Position numbers and translations under genes: made by a program
Notes under the pieces: model-generated
Databases searched by the model: none
Seen by the model: the letters and a program-made list of their open reading frames with translations, nothing else
Told to the model about the DNA's origin: nothing
Shown here: one piece after another, positions 45,437-56,275 of the stretch
Numbering within the stretch: position 1 is the first letter of the stretch
How the letters are laid out: each line of letters begins with the position of its first letter
DNA from: Mytilus californianus
Lineage: Eukaryota; Mollusca; Bivalvia; Mytilida; Mytilidae
Reading direction: 5' to 3'
DNA length: 64,000 nucleotides
Assembly: GCF_021869535.1 (NCBI RefSeq)
Contig: NW_026262593.1
Coordinates: 58,550,318-58,614,317 of the forward strand

Positions 45437-46606
45437 GTGAGTATTCCAATGATTCAGTTATTAATCATATACTATGATATTAGAGTGAATAGAAATATTT
45501 AAGGTACAAAATGAAAACAGTTGAAATTTTATGAAATAGGGCAAATTACTTTAAATGTTGATTGTTCAAGCCGTATGAAACGAACTGCTTGCAATTATAA
45601 TGTAAAGTAAATTATTAAACAAATGCATGCATATTTACTAAACTAAGTCCTCTATGCACGTTTTTTTACATTGAATACGAATCCATAAATTTTAATCGAC
45701 AAAAAACATTTCATTCAATGATTGTTGATCGAAAACTTTTGGTTTTAATTAACTTTCTGGTGGTGTTGGCGAGGTTTACCGATCGTGACCTTGATAAACA
45801 ATCAACACAGAATCATGGAGTATGTGAAACACAAGTGATAGATTGATTGATTTTTTTGTGTTTGAACGCCGTTTTCAGCACTACTGACTATTTCCTGATG
45901 GCCAGATTTTATATTGGTGTACTAATCAATTTTGTGCAGGAATGTAAAATTTTCCAAAAAATATTCAGATTCTGTGAAAATTAATTATCTAAATATATAT
46001 TTTGCATAAAAGTAAGAAAGATATTCTTAACGAATTGAAATCCCTTTAAATAACATAGTTTTTACGTGCATTGTACATATCTTAAAGTTCATGTTGTTTA
46101 TATAGATTTATTCTGCAAACAATCTTTCTACTATACAAATCCAGGGTAGCAGCTAACATGAACCAATACACATATCTACTAGACATTTATAGTCTCCTGG
46201 TATCCTGCTTCTGTTGCGAGTGAACGGTTATATTCAAATTACTGTTTACGTAACAGTTAAATTTGGGGTTCTCTTAACGGTCCGCGTTTAAGTCATGTCA
46301 ATTTCATTCAACAACTTTTTGGATGAGAAAAACTATACGTTTAAGCTCAATCTTAAACTGCAGTATAAAACAATATTCGGACAGTGAAGAAAATATAAAA
46401 TTAAACTGAATCTTGGTGTATCTGTTATCTCAACTTTGCTAGAGTCAATTTAAAGCGCCTTTATCCTGTCGATTTTTACCTCAGTCCTTAACTGAAACCA
46501 GAGGCGTTTGAGGTATGGACCTTTATTTCTTTTTTCCCCGTGTTTAAATTTTTTTTTTAAAGACAAAATTTCTTCTAATTTCTACTTATTTTCATGCAAT
46601 TGATGA

Positions 46607-46669
46607 GTTCTTGCTCCTTTTCATACGATCTTACTGTCATTGAAAGATCGTATGAATAGGAGCAAGAAC
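46607..46669. repeat. Short hairpin, mirror copy
   Basis: Mirror of 4304-4366; the 26-bp stem is retained with changed mismatches. Confidence 0.75.
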
Positions 46670-47196
46670 ACATACAATGACTAAAACAATTTGAAATATT
46701 TAGGAAATTTTGATTCACTAAAAACAAACGCCAAAATGAATTTAAAAAAAAGAAAGAGTTCTCAATAACCTTAGATTCTCACGGTAAGTTAAACAATTGA
46801 TGGTTCATTTAGATATTTCTTGTAGTCATTTTTCAAGTCTATATATTGTGTTTCATAAGTACAAATCCATAATGATCATGAAAAATCCATAATGATTTAT
46901 GCGGGGCGGGGCTTATTTCAATACGTGGTTCAGTAGTGGTGTTACGTCCCTTTATAAAAACAACACGGAGTTGAGGAAAAAATCTTAAAGGTTTCAACAA
47001 ACAAAGAAATTGATGATGGGCGACTGAAATAAATTCATAAAACGCTTTTATAGCTAAAAAGTTGTTATTGTTGGCATTTGTTTTTGTATAGACCAATGGA
47101 AGTAAGTTCTTAATACTAATGGTATTGAAGACTTGATCACTTTGATAGGCCACTAGTCTAAATACCACATGTCAAGATAGTCGGTAAGATAAATTC

Positions 47197-47286
47197 GTTA
47201 CATAGTGAGCTAGTGACCTAATACGATATATATGGGGTCAGTAAATTCCATATATATCGTATTAGGTCACTAGCACACTATGTAAC
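47197..47286. mobile_element. 90-bp near-perfect hairpin
   Basis: 39-bp arms with one visible mismatch ('gttacatagtgagctagtga' against 'tcactagcacactatgtaac') and a 12-bp loop. It lies about 310 bp outside the right arm and just before the 28-bp direct repeat. MITE-like foldback; no coding content. Confidence 0.85.
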
Positions 47287-47298
47287 TAATAATATATA

Positions 47299-47326
47299 TA
47301 TGTTCCGGACAATATGAGTATTTGGA
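47299..47326 (+). repeat. 28-bp direct repeat, right copy
   Basis: Identical and same orientation as 3879-3906; flanking bases differ on both sides. Confidence 0.8.
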
Positions 47327-47974
47327 TATAGAGGATAATGCATGACTGGCGATGGTGATCCTACTAACACAAACAACATCAAGACGATAATCATAATTGT
47401 TTCTTATATAATTTAATGTCTTTACCCAGAAATTCTGTCATACAGGATATTATTAAGACTATGAATAAGCATGCACAGTATGTATTTTGATTCCTAGATA
47501 TGGTGATTTTATTCGAATATGAAAAATAAAGTAAATCCGTACATGTATAAAAGGTTCTTGGGTTCGATCTGTTGTCGGGTCAGTTACTTTTTTAAACCAG
47601 TCCATTAAAATCATATGTATATTACATTGATATGTTGTCGTCATAACTGTGTATGTAATATTTGTCGTTATACATTGTACAAAAAGGGACCTTTTCTCTC
47701 ACTTGCTATCCTTCTTCCTTAACTTTCCGTCTCTTCTGACGAACAGTGCGTCTTGTGTACACAGTTTTCGAGGTTTTTTTTTATTTTCCACATGCCATTT
47801 CCCACCTTGTCTTTTTAGTATTTTACCCAAAACTTTCAATTGATTTTCTTTTCGTTTTTTTTTAATGTCAATACTGTCATTTTTCTTACTGACAATTCTT
47901 TCAATTTTCTACTCTCCTATCTCCTATCTCCTACCCTCTGTTTCTATGTCTTGACTCAATATACTCTAATTTAG

Positions 47975-48094
47975 AAACATGTTCCTGGAGATCTAAAAGT
48001 GCAAGATGTTTCCCTGGTACTTGCTCAAATGAATATGCAACCAGGTGTGTCTGTACTAAGGGATTTACCAGTCCAGCTGAACACTGTACTAAAA
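47975..48094 (+). CDS. Exon e7, EGF-like module
   Basis: Acceptor 'ctctaatttag', donor AAAA|GTAAGT, 120 nt, phase 1-1, too short for a methionine-started frame. Joined to e6 it reads ...NACIKTCSWRSKSARCF, PGTCSNEYATRC, VCTKGFTSPAEHCTK. The pattern C....C...C.C..GF....C is a single EGF-like unit in one symmetric phase-1 exon. It lies outside the palindrome, proving that the right-arm gene continues there. Confidence 0.85.
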
Positions 48095-49007
48095 GTAAGT
48101 GAAAATAATGAAATGTTTGACCCGGCTTACCTCTATATAAGCTCGGACTAAATGCTTTTGCTGAAAATGCAATGGATAAACAAAGAACAGAGAGACATAG
48201 CTATTATAACATCTCAACAATTTCTTTAGAAACTTAGGAGATACATGCAACAAGTGGCAGACATAAAGGTAGAGACAAAATTAGGTTCTCAAGAAGTATA
48301 AGCGATTTCTGCACAACTCTGGCACCCGTTCCCCTGCTCACGATAACAGTCCTCGATAGTAAAAAACCAAGTTAGAAAACAATAACGGGTCCAGGCAGAA
48401 AGCTTTTGCAAGCAGTGAAAACTTCATCATCATTTGAATATACGAAAACCAAAAATCCCGACTAAAATAGACGCACAGATTCAATTCAGTCATGGACACG
48501 CAATGTCGCTGGTGTTTCAATTATTTCATGTAGATTTATTCGTAAAATCAAAATGCAGTATATACATGCCAATAATTGTACTAGTCTTCCTTTATAAATA
48601 ATTCTTAAAAGTATTGCATTACCGATGAGTTTAAAATATTAAATTTTGACCGATATTGCATTCTACACTTTCTCCTAAAAGTTTGCTACGCACTAGATAG
48701 AGAGTTGCGAGTAAAACGACATTTGCACGCAAGCAAACGAGAAACCAACAAGATAGCGGAACTAGACATTCCGTCTTGACTGCAGGCATCGCATTTGCAG
48801 CAATTGGACGAAGTAATGTAAATTTTGCAGAAATATTTGGTACGATTTTATAAAGGGATATGCACTACATTTGCTAATTTTAAATTGATTTTCTAGGTCA
48901 AAATAATGCATGGATCGAGCAAAACCTCAAAAGAACTTGTCTGTTATATAACACGAGCACACATATGCTCTTTTTTTGTTTATGTTTTATTTCTTCTCTC
49001 AATTCAG
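48095..49007 (+). other. Intron e7-e8
   Basis: Nothing recognised apart from AT-rich intron sequence. Confidence 0.5.
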
Positions 49008-49307
49008 TTACCACAGAAATAAATATCACGGACGCCCATGTTCGCTTTGTTGATCCAGATGAAACAGTAGTTTCCTCTCCAGAGAATGTGGATAGTCCTA
49101 AGTCAGTTCCAAAGAAATGGACAAACAATATATTCTTGAATAAACTGAATTTTTCTCTTGGAGCAACTTACAAAGAGTGGGAAAACATACCAGCTTTTGG
49201 GGCACATAGTGTTGAAATTAATGGGGAAACAAAAAATGTTTCCCACTTTGTAACCAAATTTAAATATGGTATAATAGATGGCAAAATGAAGGCAGTATTT
49301 ATAAGAG
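49008..49307 (+). CDS. Exon e8, extracellular segment
   Basis: Acceptor 'ctctcaattcag', donor AGAG|GTAATT, 300 nt, phase 1-1. A|TT = Ile: ITTEINITDAHVRFVDPDE, 'VSSPENVDSPKSVPKKWTNN', 'FLNKLNFSLGATYKEWENIP', 'FGAHSVEINGETKNVSHFVT', KFKYGIIDGKMKAVFIR. Three N-glycosylation sequons (NIT, NFS, NVS) fit an extracellular location. No named domain recognised. Confidence 0.8.
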
Positions 49308-49327
49308 GTAATTATAATGACATATAG

Positions 49328-49537
49328 TCTTCAAGTGAGCTTAACTATCAACTTAACAACGAAAACTACACAAAACAAGCATGTTTATCACAAGGATTCA
49401 ATAACGGTCAACAACTAAGTATAACTGTGAAAGCTGAATCAGTAACGAATTCATGTTCTAATACAATCAAGAATGGGATAACAGAAGGCCAACTGCAAAC
49501 AAATCCTTATAAAAAACTGAGTTACGAAACTATAAAG
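49328..49537 (+). other. Orphan coding-like stretch after e8
   Basis: After the e8 donor, the same frame passes a TAG and is then open for 70 codons: SSSELNYQLNNENYTKQ, 'ACLSQGFNNGQQLSITVKAE', 'SVTNSCSNTIKNGITEGQLQ'. Amino-acid composition is protein-like, with sequons and two cysteines. It does not fit the e8-e9 phase. It may be a dead or alternative exon, or an old 3' end of the reading frame lost by the TAG. Confidence 0.4.
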
Positions 49538-50078
49538 TAGTTAAAATTGCCACTTTAAAACAACATGCGGTCCTAGTACGTTGAATTGTAACAAAACTTT
49601 TGTTTCACAATTGCAATCCATTAGCAGTCTCCTATATTTCTAAAGCCATCTGTCTTTTTGCCAGTTAAATGGAAAACTAGAAAGCTTGCCATATAGCAAA
49701 TTATCAACTTCTTAGCATATGTTACCTTTAGTTGGGTATTTTTCTGTCCCTTAGGGAATTTGCTGCTGATAGCATAATTTGGTATTCTGTTCACAACTTT
49801 CTGAGCATTACATATTGTATAGATACTTGTTTATTATTGAAGACAATACGTAGCTTCTCAATGTCCAATATTTGGTTACAGTTTGTTGTTAGCTTTATGT
49901 CTCAATAAAGATAAACCCCGAATATAATGTATCTATTGTTAAATAGTATTATTGTATCACAATATCACATATATAAAGCTGTTCAAATCAAGAAATAAAA
50001 GAAAATCATACATACTAAGTGACCTCTATTAGTACTATATACAGTAAACATTGTGTGTTTTGGCTTTTTTTTATCTAG

Positions 50079-50220
50079 AAAAAGAGTCTACAAGAACACT
50101 CTTCCATAGAAATTGCAACAGCAGTTGTAATGAGAAATCGCCATGCCCACCGAATGGCATGTATCGGTGTGAAAGTGGCAAAGTAAATGTAGCCGGGCTT
50201 GGTTTCAAGCATAATGACAA
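50079..50220 (+). CDS. Exon e9, cysteine-rich segment
   Basis: Acceptor 'ttttttttatctag', donor ACAA|GTAAGT, 142 nt, phase 1 in and 2 out. G|AA = Glu: EKESTRTLFHRNCNSSC, NEKSPCPPNGMYRCES, GKVNVAGLGFKHND. It joins e8 cleanly. The phase-2 exit does not match the next exon found (e10, phase 1 in), so at least one exon is missing between 50.2 and 56.0 kb. Confidence 0.75.
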
Positions 50221-50348
50221 GTAAGTTATATCTTCTTTACTACTTTGTCAATTAACATTCAATATTTATATGAAAATATATATGTTCCCACTGAGAGTCA
50301 TATGTAACGAGTCTCTTGAAATTGTAATGTTAAGGAAATTATCTTACC

Positions 50349-50407
50349 AATGCATGTATATATACTAAACTAAGTCCTCTCTGCACGATTTTTTTCACAT
50401 TACAATT
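50349..50407. repeat. Intron segment resembling 45620-45670 (left half)
   Basis: 'tgcatgtatatatactaaac' and 'taagtcctctctgcacgatt' match the sequence after e6 ('aaactaagtcctctatgcac'). The match resumes at 52858 after the hAT-like insertion. Confidence 0.65.
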
Positions 50408-51184
50408 ATCACGAACACACTTGGGGTAATTGTAATTGTAATCATTAATCAGCTGTAATCGATTACAATTTTTCAAGTAATCATTGTAATCATTACTCAG
50501 CCAAAAATCTGATTACATGTAATTTAATTTAATCAATTACTTTTCAAACTATCTTGCAATCCTGATTACTTTTTGATTACATTCTGATTACAATGAAAAA
50601 AATCTCAAATTGTGTGAACATTTTTAAGTTGTACAGCTGTTGTATCTGGACATTCAAAGACAACTTCAAACTTTTTGACACATCTCAAGATAAGGATCAT
50701 TATTATAATATGTTTTATCTATTAGATTTTTTAAAGATTAATGAGGAAAATTAAGACCCTGAGTTTGATTTTTATTGAATAATCCAAAAGAAATATGAAT
50801 AATATTTATAACAAATTTATAGGATTCAAAAATCAACATTTCTGATTTAATTGAGATTTGAAGTGAAAGGCTTAACATTCTCTGTTTTTTTTTATCAAAA
50901 AGAAGAAAAATATTGAATTCTGTTTTATTTTGATAATTTTTTTCAAGGAATAACAATTTTATTGAACATAAGTCTTTCGTAAATAATTCATGCTAGTATT
51001 AGACTTAATTGATTTATTTATTTCTTTTAAAATAAAGTGTTACAGTATTGAAAGTCTTCGTTAGCCTAAATAAAAAGTATTATACATATAATCACAATTA
51101 AAAGATGAATAGATTTAGATTCAATATTTTATCAAAGTTTCACCACTTGTAATACATATAATACACTCATCATAATATATACAG

Positions 51185-51485
51185 GGTTGAGATCTCAAAA
51201 ACATGTTTAACCCCGCCGCATTTTTGCGCCTGTCCCAAGTCAGGAGCCTCTGGCCTTTGTTAGTTTTGTATCATTTTAAATTTTAGTTTCCTGTGTATAA
51301 TTTGGAGTTTAGTATGACGTCCATTATCACTGAACTAGTATACTTATTTGTTTAGGGGCCAGCTGAAGGACGACTCCGGGTGCGGGAGTTTCTCGCTGCA
51401 TTGAAGACCCATTGGTGGCCTTCAGCTGTTGTCTGCTGTATGGTCGGGTTGTTGTCTCTTTTAAACATTCCCCATTTCCGTTCTC
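51185..51485 (+). mobile_element. Nested retroelement tail inside hAT-like element
   Basis: 'acatgtttaaccccgccgca', 'gcgcctgtcccaagtcagga', 'ttggagtttagtatgacgtc', 'gaaggacgactccgggtgcg' and 'tgttgtctgctgtatggtcg'. I recognise this as a very abundant mussel repeat (from memory), partly shared with the PLE-C tail ('cctgtcccaagtcaggagcc'). Confidence 0.6.
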
Positions 51486-52479
51486 AATTTTATATAGTAT
51501 AAAACAGTAACTTTATAAGTTAAAATAAAAGTGACATTCTAAAAAGAATTATGAGAGACTATAGAAATTCCAGTATATGGTAACAATATATTTATCATGT
51601 CTATAAAACATTTTGAGTTCGATAAAAACATAACTATCAATCAAGCATATAAACAGCTATTTCTTCTACTTAAAATATTAAAGCAGGTCTTGGCAACCAT
51701 ATCATAAAAATCAGTACTTTTAAATAGATATATAAACTTATCATCATCAGATAAAAAAAAAATCAACATGTCATCTTTTAACGTTGTAAAATAAACTTTC
51801 ACGCAAATCTGCATATAAAGGACAGCCTAATAAAACATATTTCTCATCTTCAATTTTATCATTACATACAAAGCAAAATCTCTTATTTACAGTTTTGTTT
51901 TCATAGCGACCTGTTTCTATATGTATTCTGTATATTTGATAATGACTGTTTTATTCAAGTTATACTTTTCTTTAACCCTGAATTATAATCCTTTGTTAAT
52001 ATTGTGATTATTGTCACCTTTGAATTGACAGATAGGAGACCAATTTAGGTCTGTTTTTATTTCAAATAACTATTGTGTGTAGCTGTACCTAGGGCAATAT
52101 GATAAAAGATAAAAGAAAATTTAATCTAGTTAGCACAATCAAAAATTGTGATATATATGTTGTTTAAAATAAACAAATGTTGGTATACAAATACATGTAA
52201 AATGCAATGATTTTTAAACAATACTATTACAATTTTAGATATGTTTTTGACTGGTAACTGAAATACATATAAAATCTGTAAGATGACAGAAAGACAATAA
52301 CCAAGCCTCTTTACAAACCATTATTCAATCGAGGTCAAAATATTTCAGAGATTAATAATGCTGAAGTGTAATGGGCCATAACCAGTGACAAAATGTTCAT
52401 GTATATATGTTGTTAATCTTTGTTGTATATTAAATTGATGAATTTTGAAGTTATCATTTAATAACATATCGAGATGTAA

Positions 52480-52620
52480 AATAACAAAATACCGAACTCC
52501 AAGGAAAATTCAAAATGAAAAGTCCCTAATCAAATGGAAAAAATCAAAAGCTCAAACACATCAAATGAATGCATAACATCTGTCATATTCAAGACTTGGT
52601 ACAGGCATTTCCTTATGTAG
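52480..52620 (+). mobile_element. 144-bp-family short repeat copy
   Basis: 'aactccaaggaaaattc', 'cacatcaaatgaatgcata' and 'acttggtacaggcatttcct'; nested in the hAT-like element, so it inserted after it. Confidence 0.65.
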
Positions 52621-52857
52621 AAAATTTTATCAAATAAAATCCTTTCTCAAAAACTTGCTACAGTTATAACTTTTATACATTAACAACATTCAAATGGGTT
52701 ATTTTGAAATTCATTGTAGTCAGATGTAATCATTAATTTTATTAGTTACTTTGAGAAATGATGTAATCATTAATTTAATTTAATTGTACAATTGACAAAG
52801 TAATTGTAATTTAATCAATTATATTGGAAAGTAATCGGACCTATCCCTGATCACGAA

Positions 52858-53010
52858 TCCATAACATATAATCGACAAAAACTATTTCGTTCAGTAAAAA
52901 TTTTACCTGCTAATTAGCTTTCGTGTTTTATTGCCGAAGTTTACTGAATATGACCCTAATAAACAATCAACACAGAATCTTTGAGCACGTGAAAAATTAG
53001 TGAAATGATA
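52858..53010. repeat. Intron segment resembling 45680-45850 (right half)
   Basis: 'cgacaaaaactatttcgttc', 'taaacaatcaacacagaatc' and 'gtgaaa.aattagtgaaatgatag' match the e6-e7 intron ('ataaacaatcaacacagaat', 'atggagtatgtgaaacac'). Confidence 0.65.
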
Positions 53011-56004
53011 GACATGCAATATATATATATATTTTTTTTATTTTCCATGCGTGTCTTTAACATTATCATAACAGTTATCACATGACTTGGTTTATTAAAT
53101 TGTTCTTTCAGAATCAATTAACACTATTTGCCTTCCAGTGCACGTTTGTTTACATTCTTTTAATCACAGGTTTTCTCTCATTTTCAATGTGCGGACGCCA
53201 AATTTCTATCGAGAGATCTCTTGGTTAAGGTTGCTGCATACGGAAAGGAAAAGCTATCGGTGAATTAGAGTACGGGAAGACAACAATTCAATAGCTGTAC
53301 ATTTCTGAAGATTTTGATAAGACAAAAGATTTTCTTTTGTCAGAAAGTTCATGTACACGTGTTTTATAGTAAAACTTAGCCATTCAAATATATAAAACAT
53401 ATTTAACTGTTTTATTAATTTGAAGTATCATATGACTTTAAGATTTATTGAAGAAAAAAACAATTTGGTTTGTGAATCCAGCGAAATGAAAATCGCTCTT
53501 GGACAATTTCATTTTAAACGTGCTTTTACATTATCTCGAGGTATTTTGATATATCATATATTCATCAAACGCAGATTTTTTTCTCGATGAGATCTGTTTC
53601 ATAGGTAAGAGTTGTTATCTCACAATTCAAAAATATGATCTTAAAACGATTAGATATAAGATATCCAAAGCGATGTTATTATATCTTTTTAATTAAAGGG
53701 TAATCATTAAAAATCATGTAATTGTTTGATAATTATGACAAAAACACATAGCTTTCATGACAAATGTATTGTAATTTTGATACTGCTATATATTTTTATA
53801 ACATTCAATATTATTACATGTATCTCAATATTTGAAAAAGTCGTACCTGTAATTATCTATTAAAGAACATATAATTACCATGGTTTATATGTGTTCGTAA
53901 GGCAGTATTTTTGTAACAGAAAAGGTATTGCCTACGTAATACCCATCAGTGGTGCTCGAATTAAAACAGTTGGAAGGCCAAAGCATTGAGTTGAAATCTT
54001 GAATTATAAAGTGTCTGTTTTCAAAGCAAAGTAAACGTTCGAAATATGAAAACTGTACCGTTGCCTGTATAATAAGATGTTTTACAGCGTTTGATGAGGC
54101 AAAAAATAAAGTTAGAATACAGCGTTTTATGAAAGCAAAAAATCAAATCATAATTGTAAACGTAAGGTTTGCAACTCCTTAGAAGTTTTTGTCATAAACT
54201 TGGTACATGTATAAATATGTGGACCTACAATTTAAAAGAATATTTACTTTGATTGCTTTTATTTAAACACTAAATTTTTTTTTAATATTTGCATTATTTT
54301 AAAACATATTGTGTAGTCTCGCAGTCTTTTGTATTTTTTTTGCAAATATTTTTGAGTAATTTCGCTATCATTTGCATTATTTCTAAAACGTAGCGTACAC
54401 TTTGCATAAAAATTTCGTAAACTGTTACGTTTTTTGCAAACTTTTGAGTAATTTTGCAAATCTTTGTGATGTTTTGTAAACTGCTTTTCATTTTTTTGTA
54501 TTTATTTTAGCATTAAACATACTGCACGTTTTTAGTTGAAATGTAATTAACCTTGAACATACTGTTATTTATAAATTGAGGAATCTATAAAGTTTTGTTC
54601 CAAGGAAATTTTTAAAGTCTTTAACGCTTAATCATGGCATAATAATGAGGGAGAGAACAGTAAAAGGGAAGTTGAGTTAACTGAATTTACACCGAAGCGT
54701 ATTAAAACAATCCTTTGATGCAGACATTTCTATTCAGACCAATTTACAAGCTTTTAATATAAGTGCATGAGTGCATTTAAAATATCCTGATAAAGGTTTA
54801 ATCATTGACCAAGAAACTGTTCGACATATTGCATTTATTATAGACCCATGCGTGCCTACCAACGCAAACGAAAGAGATTGATATATAGAATGAACTTATA
54901 TACTGGACCTAGAAAAATATGTTAAGTGCTTTTTTTTTATTAGATATTGTTTTGTGTCCGTGATTAATCGAGACTAAAAGAGAAGAAAATCAAATATAAA
55001 AACTAGTTTAAACTCGCAAAATTTTCATGAGCCTGTCCCAATTCAGGAACAGTGTCAGTTGTTGTCGTATGTGAGATCTTAATGTCTTTTGTTCTTAGAG
55101 GATTGGATGTTAACGTCATTTTAATTACTTAGTATCCTTTTTTGATACATTCATTCACTTCTTTATAGACTACAGACGCTATACAGCTTGAAATAATATA
55201 TCTTAGACACCTGTCTATTTTCGAAGATTATACGCTGGCCTTATTACTCGTCTTTTGTTACCTTTTTTTTTTTTGGTTTCTGTCTCATTAAGGTATACCC
55301 TACATTTCCTTTTTATGATATTCATTGCAGAGTTTGTCCCAAGTACTTTGTTGATACGACGCAATGTATACGTACCACCGTGCTTTGGTGTGTATATTGC
55401 TACATTGTTCAGTTTTTGAGTTTGAGTTAGAGGGATAAATTCCTTACTTGCCCTTTATAATTTATTTGTATTAACTCTTATATCAGTTTTAGGAATTTTT
55501 AAAAGTCGTTTTTATATCTAGTTCATTCATTTTCTTGATTCTGTCCAGTGGTTTTATACATGTTTTTATTATTGTCTAGTTCTTATTTCTGTCGGGCTAC
55601 GCATGAAAGTTTTTGTATGATTTTGGAAACAATCTGTTTTTGTGTTTATTATTTGACGGATATTATATTCCTTCTGCTTACACCGTCTTCTCTCTCTCTG
55701 ACCACCTATACCTTGATCTTATCATAATTGTTTTACTAAACGGAAAGTACAATAATTGATATCAATGTTAACTACTAGTATCCGAATGTTCAAAAATATG
55801 AGTTCTGAAAATATAACACCATAAAAAATTTCACACCTGGAGTGAATGCCTGAAAATTATAACGCTTCTATTGTCCTTATTTTCAACAACAAAATGCATG
55901 TTGAAATCACTTATTTATGCATACAATGCGTGAAATTGACAAACATGTTCAAGCTCAGTCATAAAAACAATATACAGTTCTGTTAAATCTACTATCAATG
56001 ACAG
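53011..56004. other. Intron region; missing exon(s) should lie here or in 50.2-53 kb
   Basis: 53171-53270 has an acceptor-like 'ttttaatcacag' and a ~30-codon open stretch, but no donor in the needed phase. 54254-54530 is low-complexity with repeated 'ttttgcaaa', 'gagtaatttcgc' and 'gcattattt' words. 55020-55100 is a worn tail ('gcctgtcccaattcaggaac'). Nothing else recognised. Confidence 0.4.
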
Positions 56005-56105
56005 AACTTTATGAGTTTCACTGGGATACAATACTTCCATATTTCGATTGCTCCAGGTCAGTTTGTCCATCACTGCATGTTTATGTTCCTGATACATCGA
56101 AATCC
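56005..56105 (+). CDS. Exon e10 (provisional)
   Basis: Acceptor 'ctatcaatgacag', strong donor TCC|GTAAGT, 101 nt, phase 1 in and 0 out. It reads LYEFHWDTILPYFDCSRS, then VCPSLHVYVPDTSKS. The phase-0 exit matches e11, and the joined '...PDTSKS-NILPIHWNVWSD' looks natural for a beta-sandwich boundary. The acceptor is weak (few pyrimidines); another at 'acaatatacag' keeps the same phase. Confidence 0.55.
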
Positions 56106-56129
56106 GTAAGTAAAATATCATGGAAAAAG

Positions 56130-56275
56130 TAAAATCACAAAAATACTGAACTCCGAGGAAAATTCAATCGGAAAGTCCCTAATCACATGGCAAAATCAAA
56201 TGACAAAGCACATCAAACGAATGGACAACAACTGTCATATTCCTGACTTGGTATAGGCATTTTCAAATGGAACTG
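56130..56275 (+). mobile_element. 144-bp-family short repeat copy
   Basis: 'aagtaaaatcacaaaaatac', 'actccgaggaaaattcaatc' and 'catattcctgacttggtata', 25 bp downstream of the e10 donor. Confidence 0.65.

Larger units (their letters stand above)
26899..46885 (-). repeat. Right arm of giant imperfect inverted repeat
   Basis: Reverse complement of 4088-26620 with arm-specific indels. The gene in this arm continues uninterrupted past the outer boundary into e7, which marks this arm as the parental orientation and the left arm as the derived, truncated copy. At the outer boundary 'aaatccataatgat' occurs twice, 19 bp apart (46863-46876 and about 46882-46895). Confidence 0.95.
45437..47974 (+). other. 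Intron e6-e7, contains the outer palindrome boundary
   Basis: Palindrome arm to 46885, then unique sequence, a hairpin (47197-47286), the 28-bp repeat and pyrimidine-rich sequence. 45620-45860 resembles intron sequence after e9 (50349-50407 plus 52858-53010), suggesting ancient internal duplication. The 109-codon frame on the - strand (46839-47168) crosses the boundary and is not a gene. Confidence 0.7.
50416..52849. mobile_element. hAT-like element with 8-bp TSD (ATCACGAA)
   Basis: ATCACGAA stands at 50408-50415 and 52850-52857. Between them 2434 bp begin 'cacacttggggtaattg' and end '...cggacctatccctg' (complement 'cagggataggtccg'), giving imperfect terminal inverted repeats starting CA, plus subterminal 'taattgtaatcattaat'-type repeats at both ends. 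An 8-bp TSD and CA(G) ends are hAT hallmarks. No transposase frame, so non-autonomous or decayed. It contains nested repeats (51185-51485, 52480-52620). Confidence 0.75.

Noticed and set aside
4088..46885. A giant transposon with long terminal inverted repeats
   Set aside because: The right arm's gene continues past the arm end, no transposase or shared target duplication lies at the ends, and the 28-bp repeats are not adjacent to the boundaries.
46839..47168. 109-codon frame on the - strand
   Set aside because: It spans the palindrome boundary and has no recognisable domain or splice context.
53171..53270. Possible exon after 'ttttaatcacag'
   Set aside because: The open frame continuing from e9 has no donor giving the phase-1 exit required by e10.
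54254..54530. Two overlapping ~65-codon frames on the - strand
   Set aside because: Low-complexity sequence open in two frames at once, as expected from repetitive AT-rich DNA.
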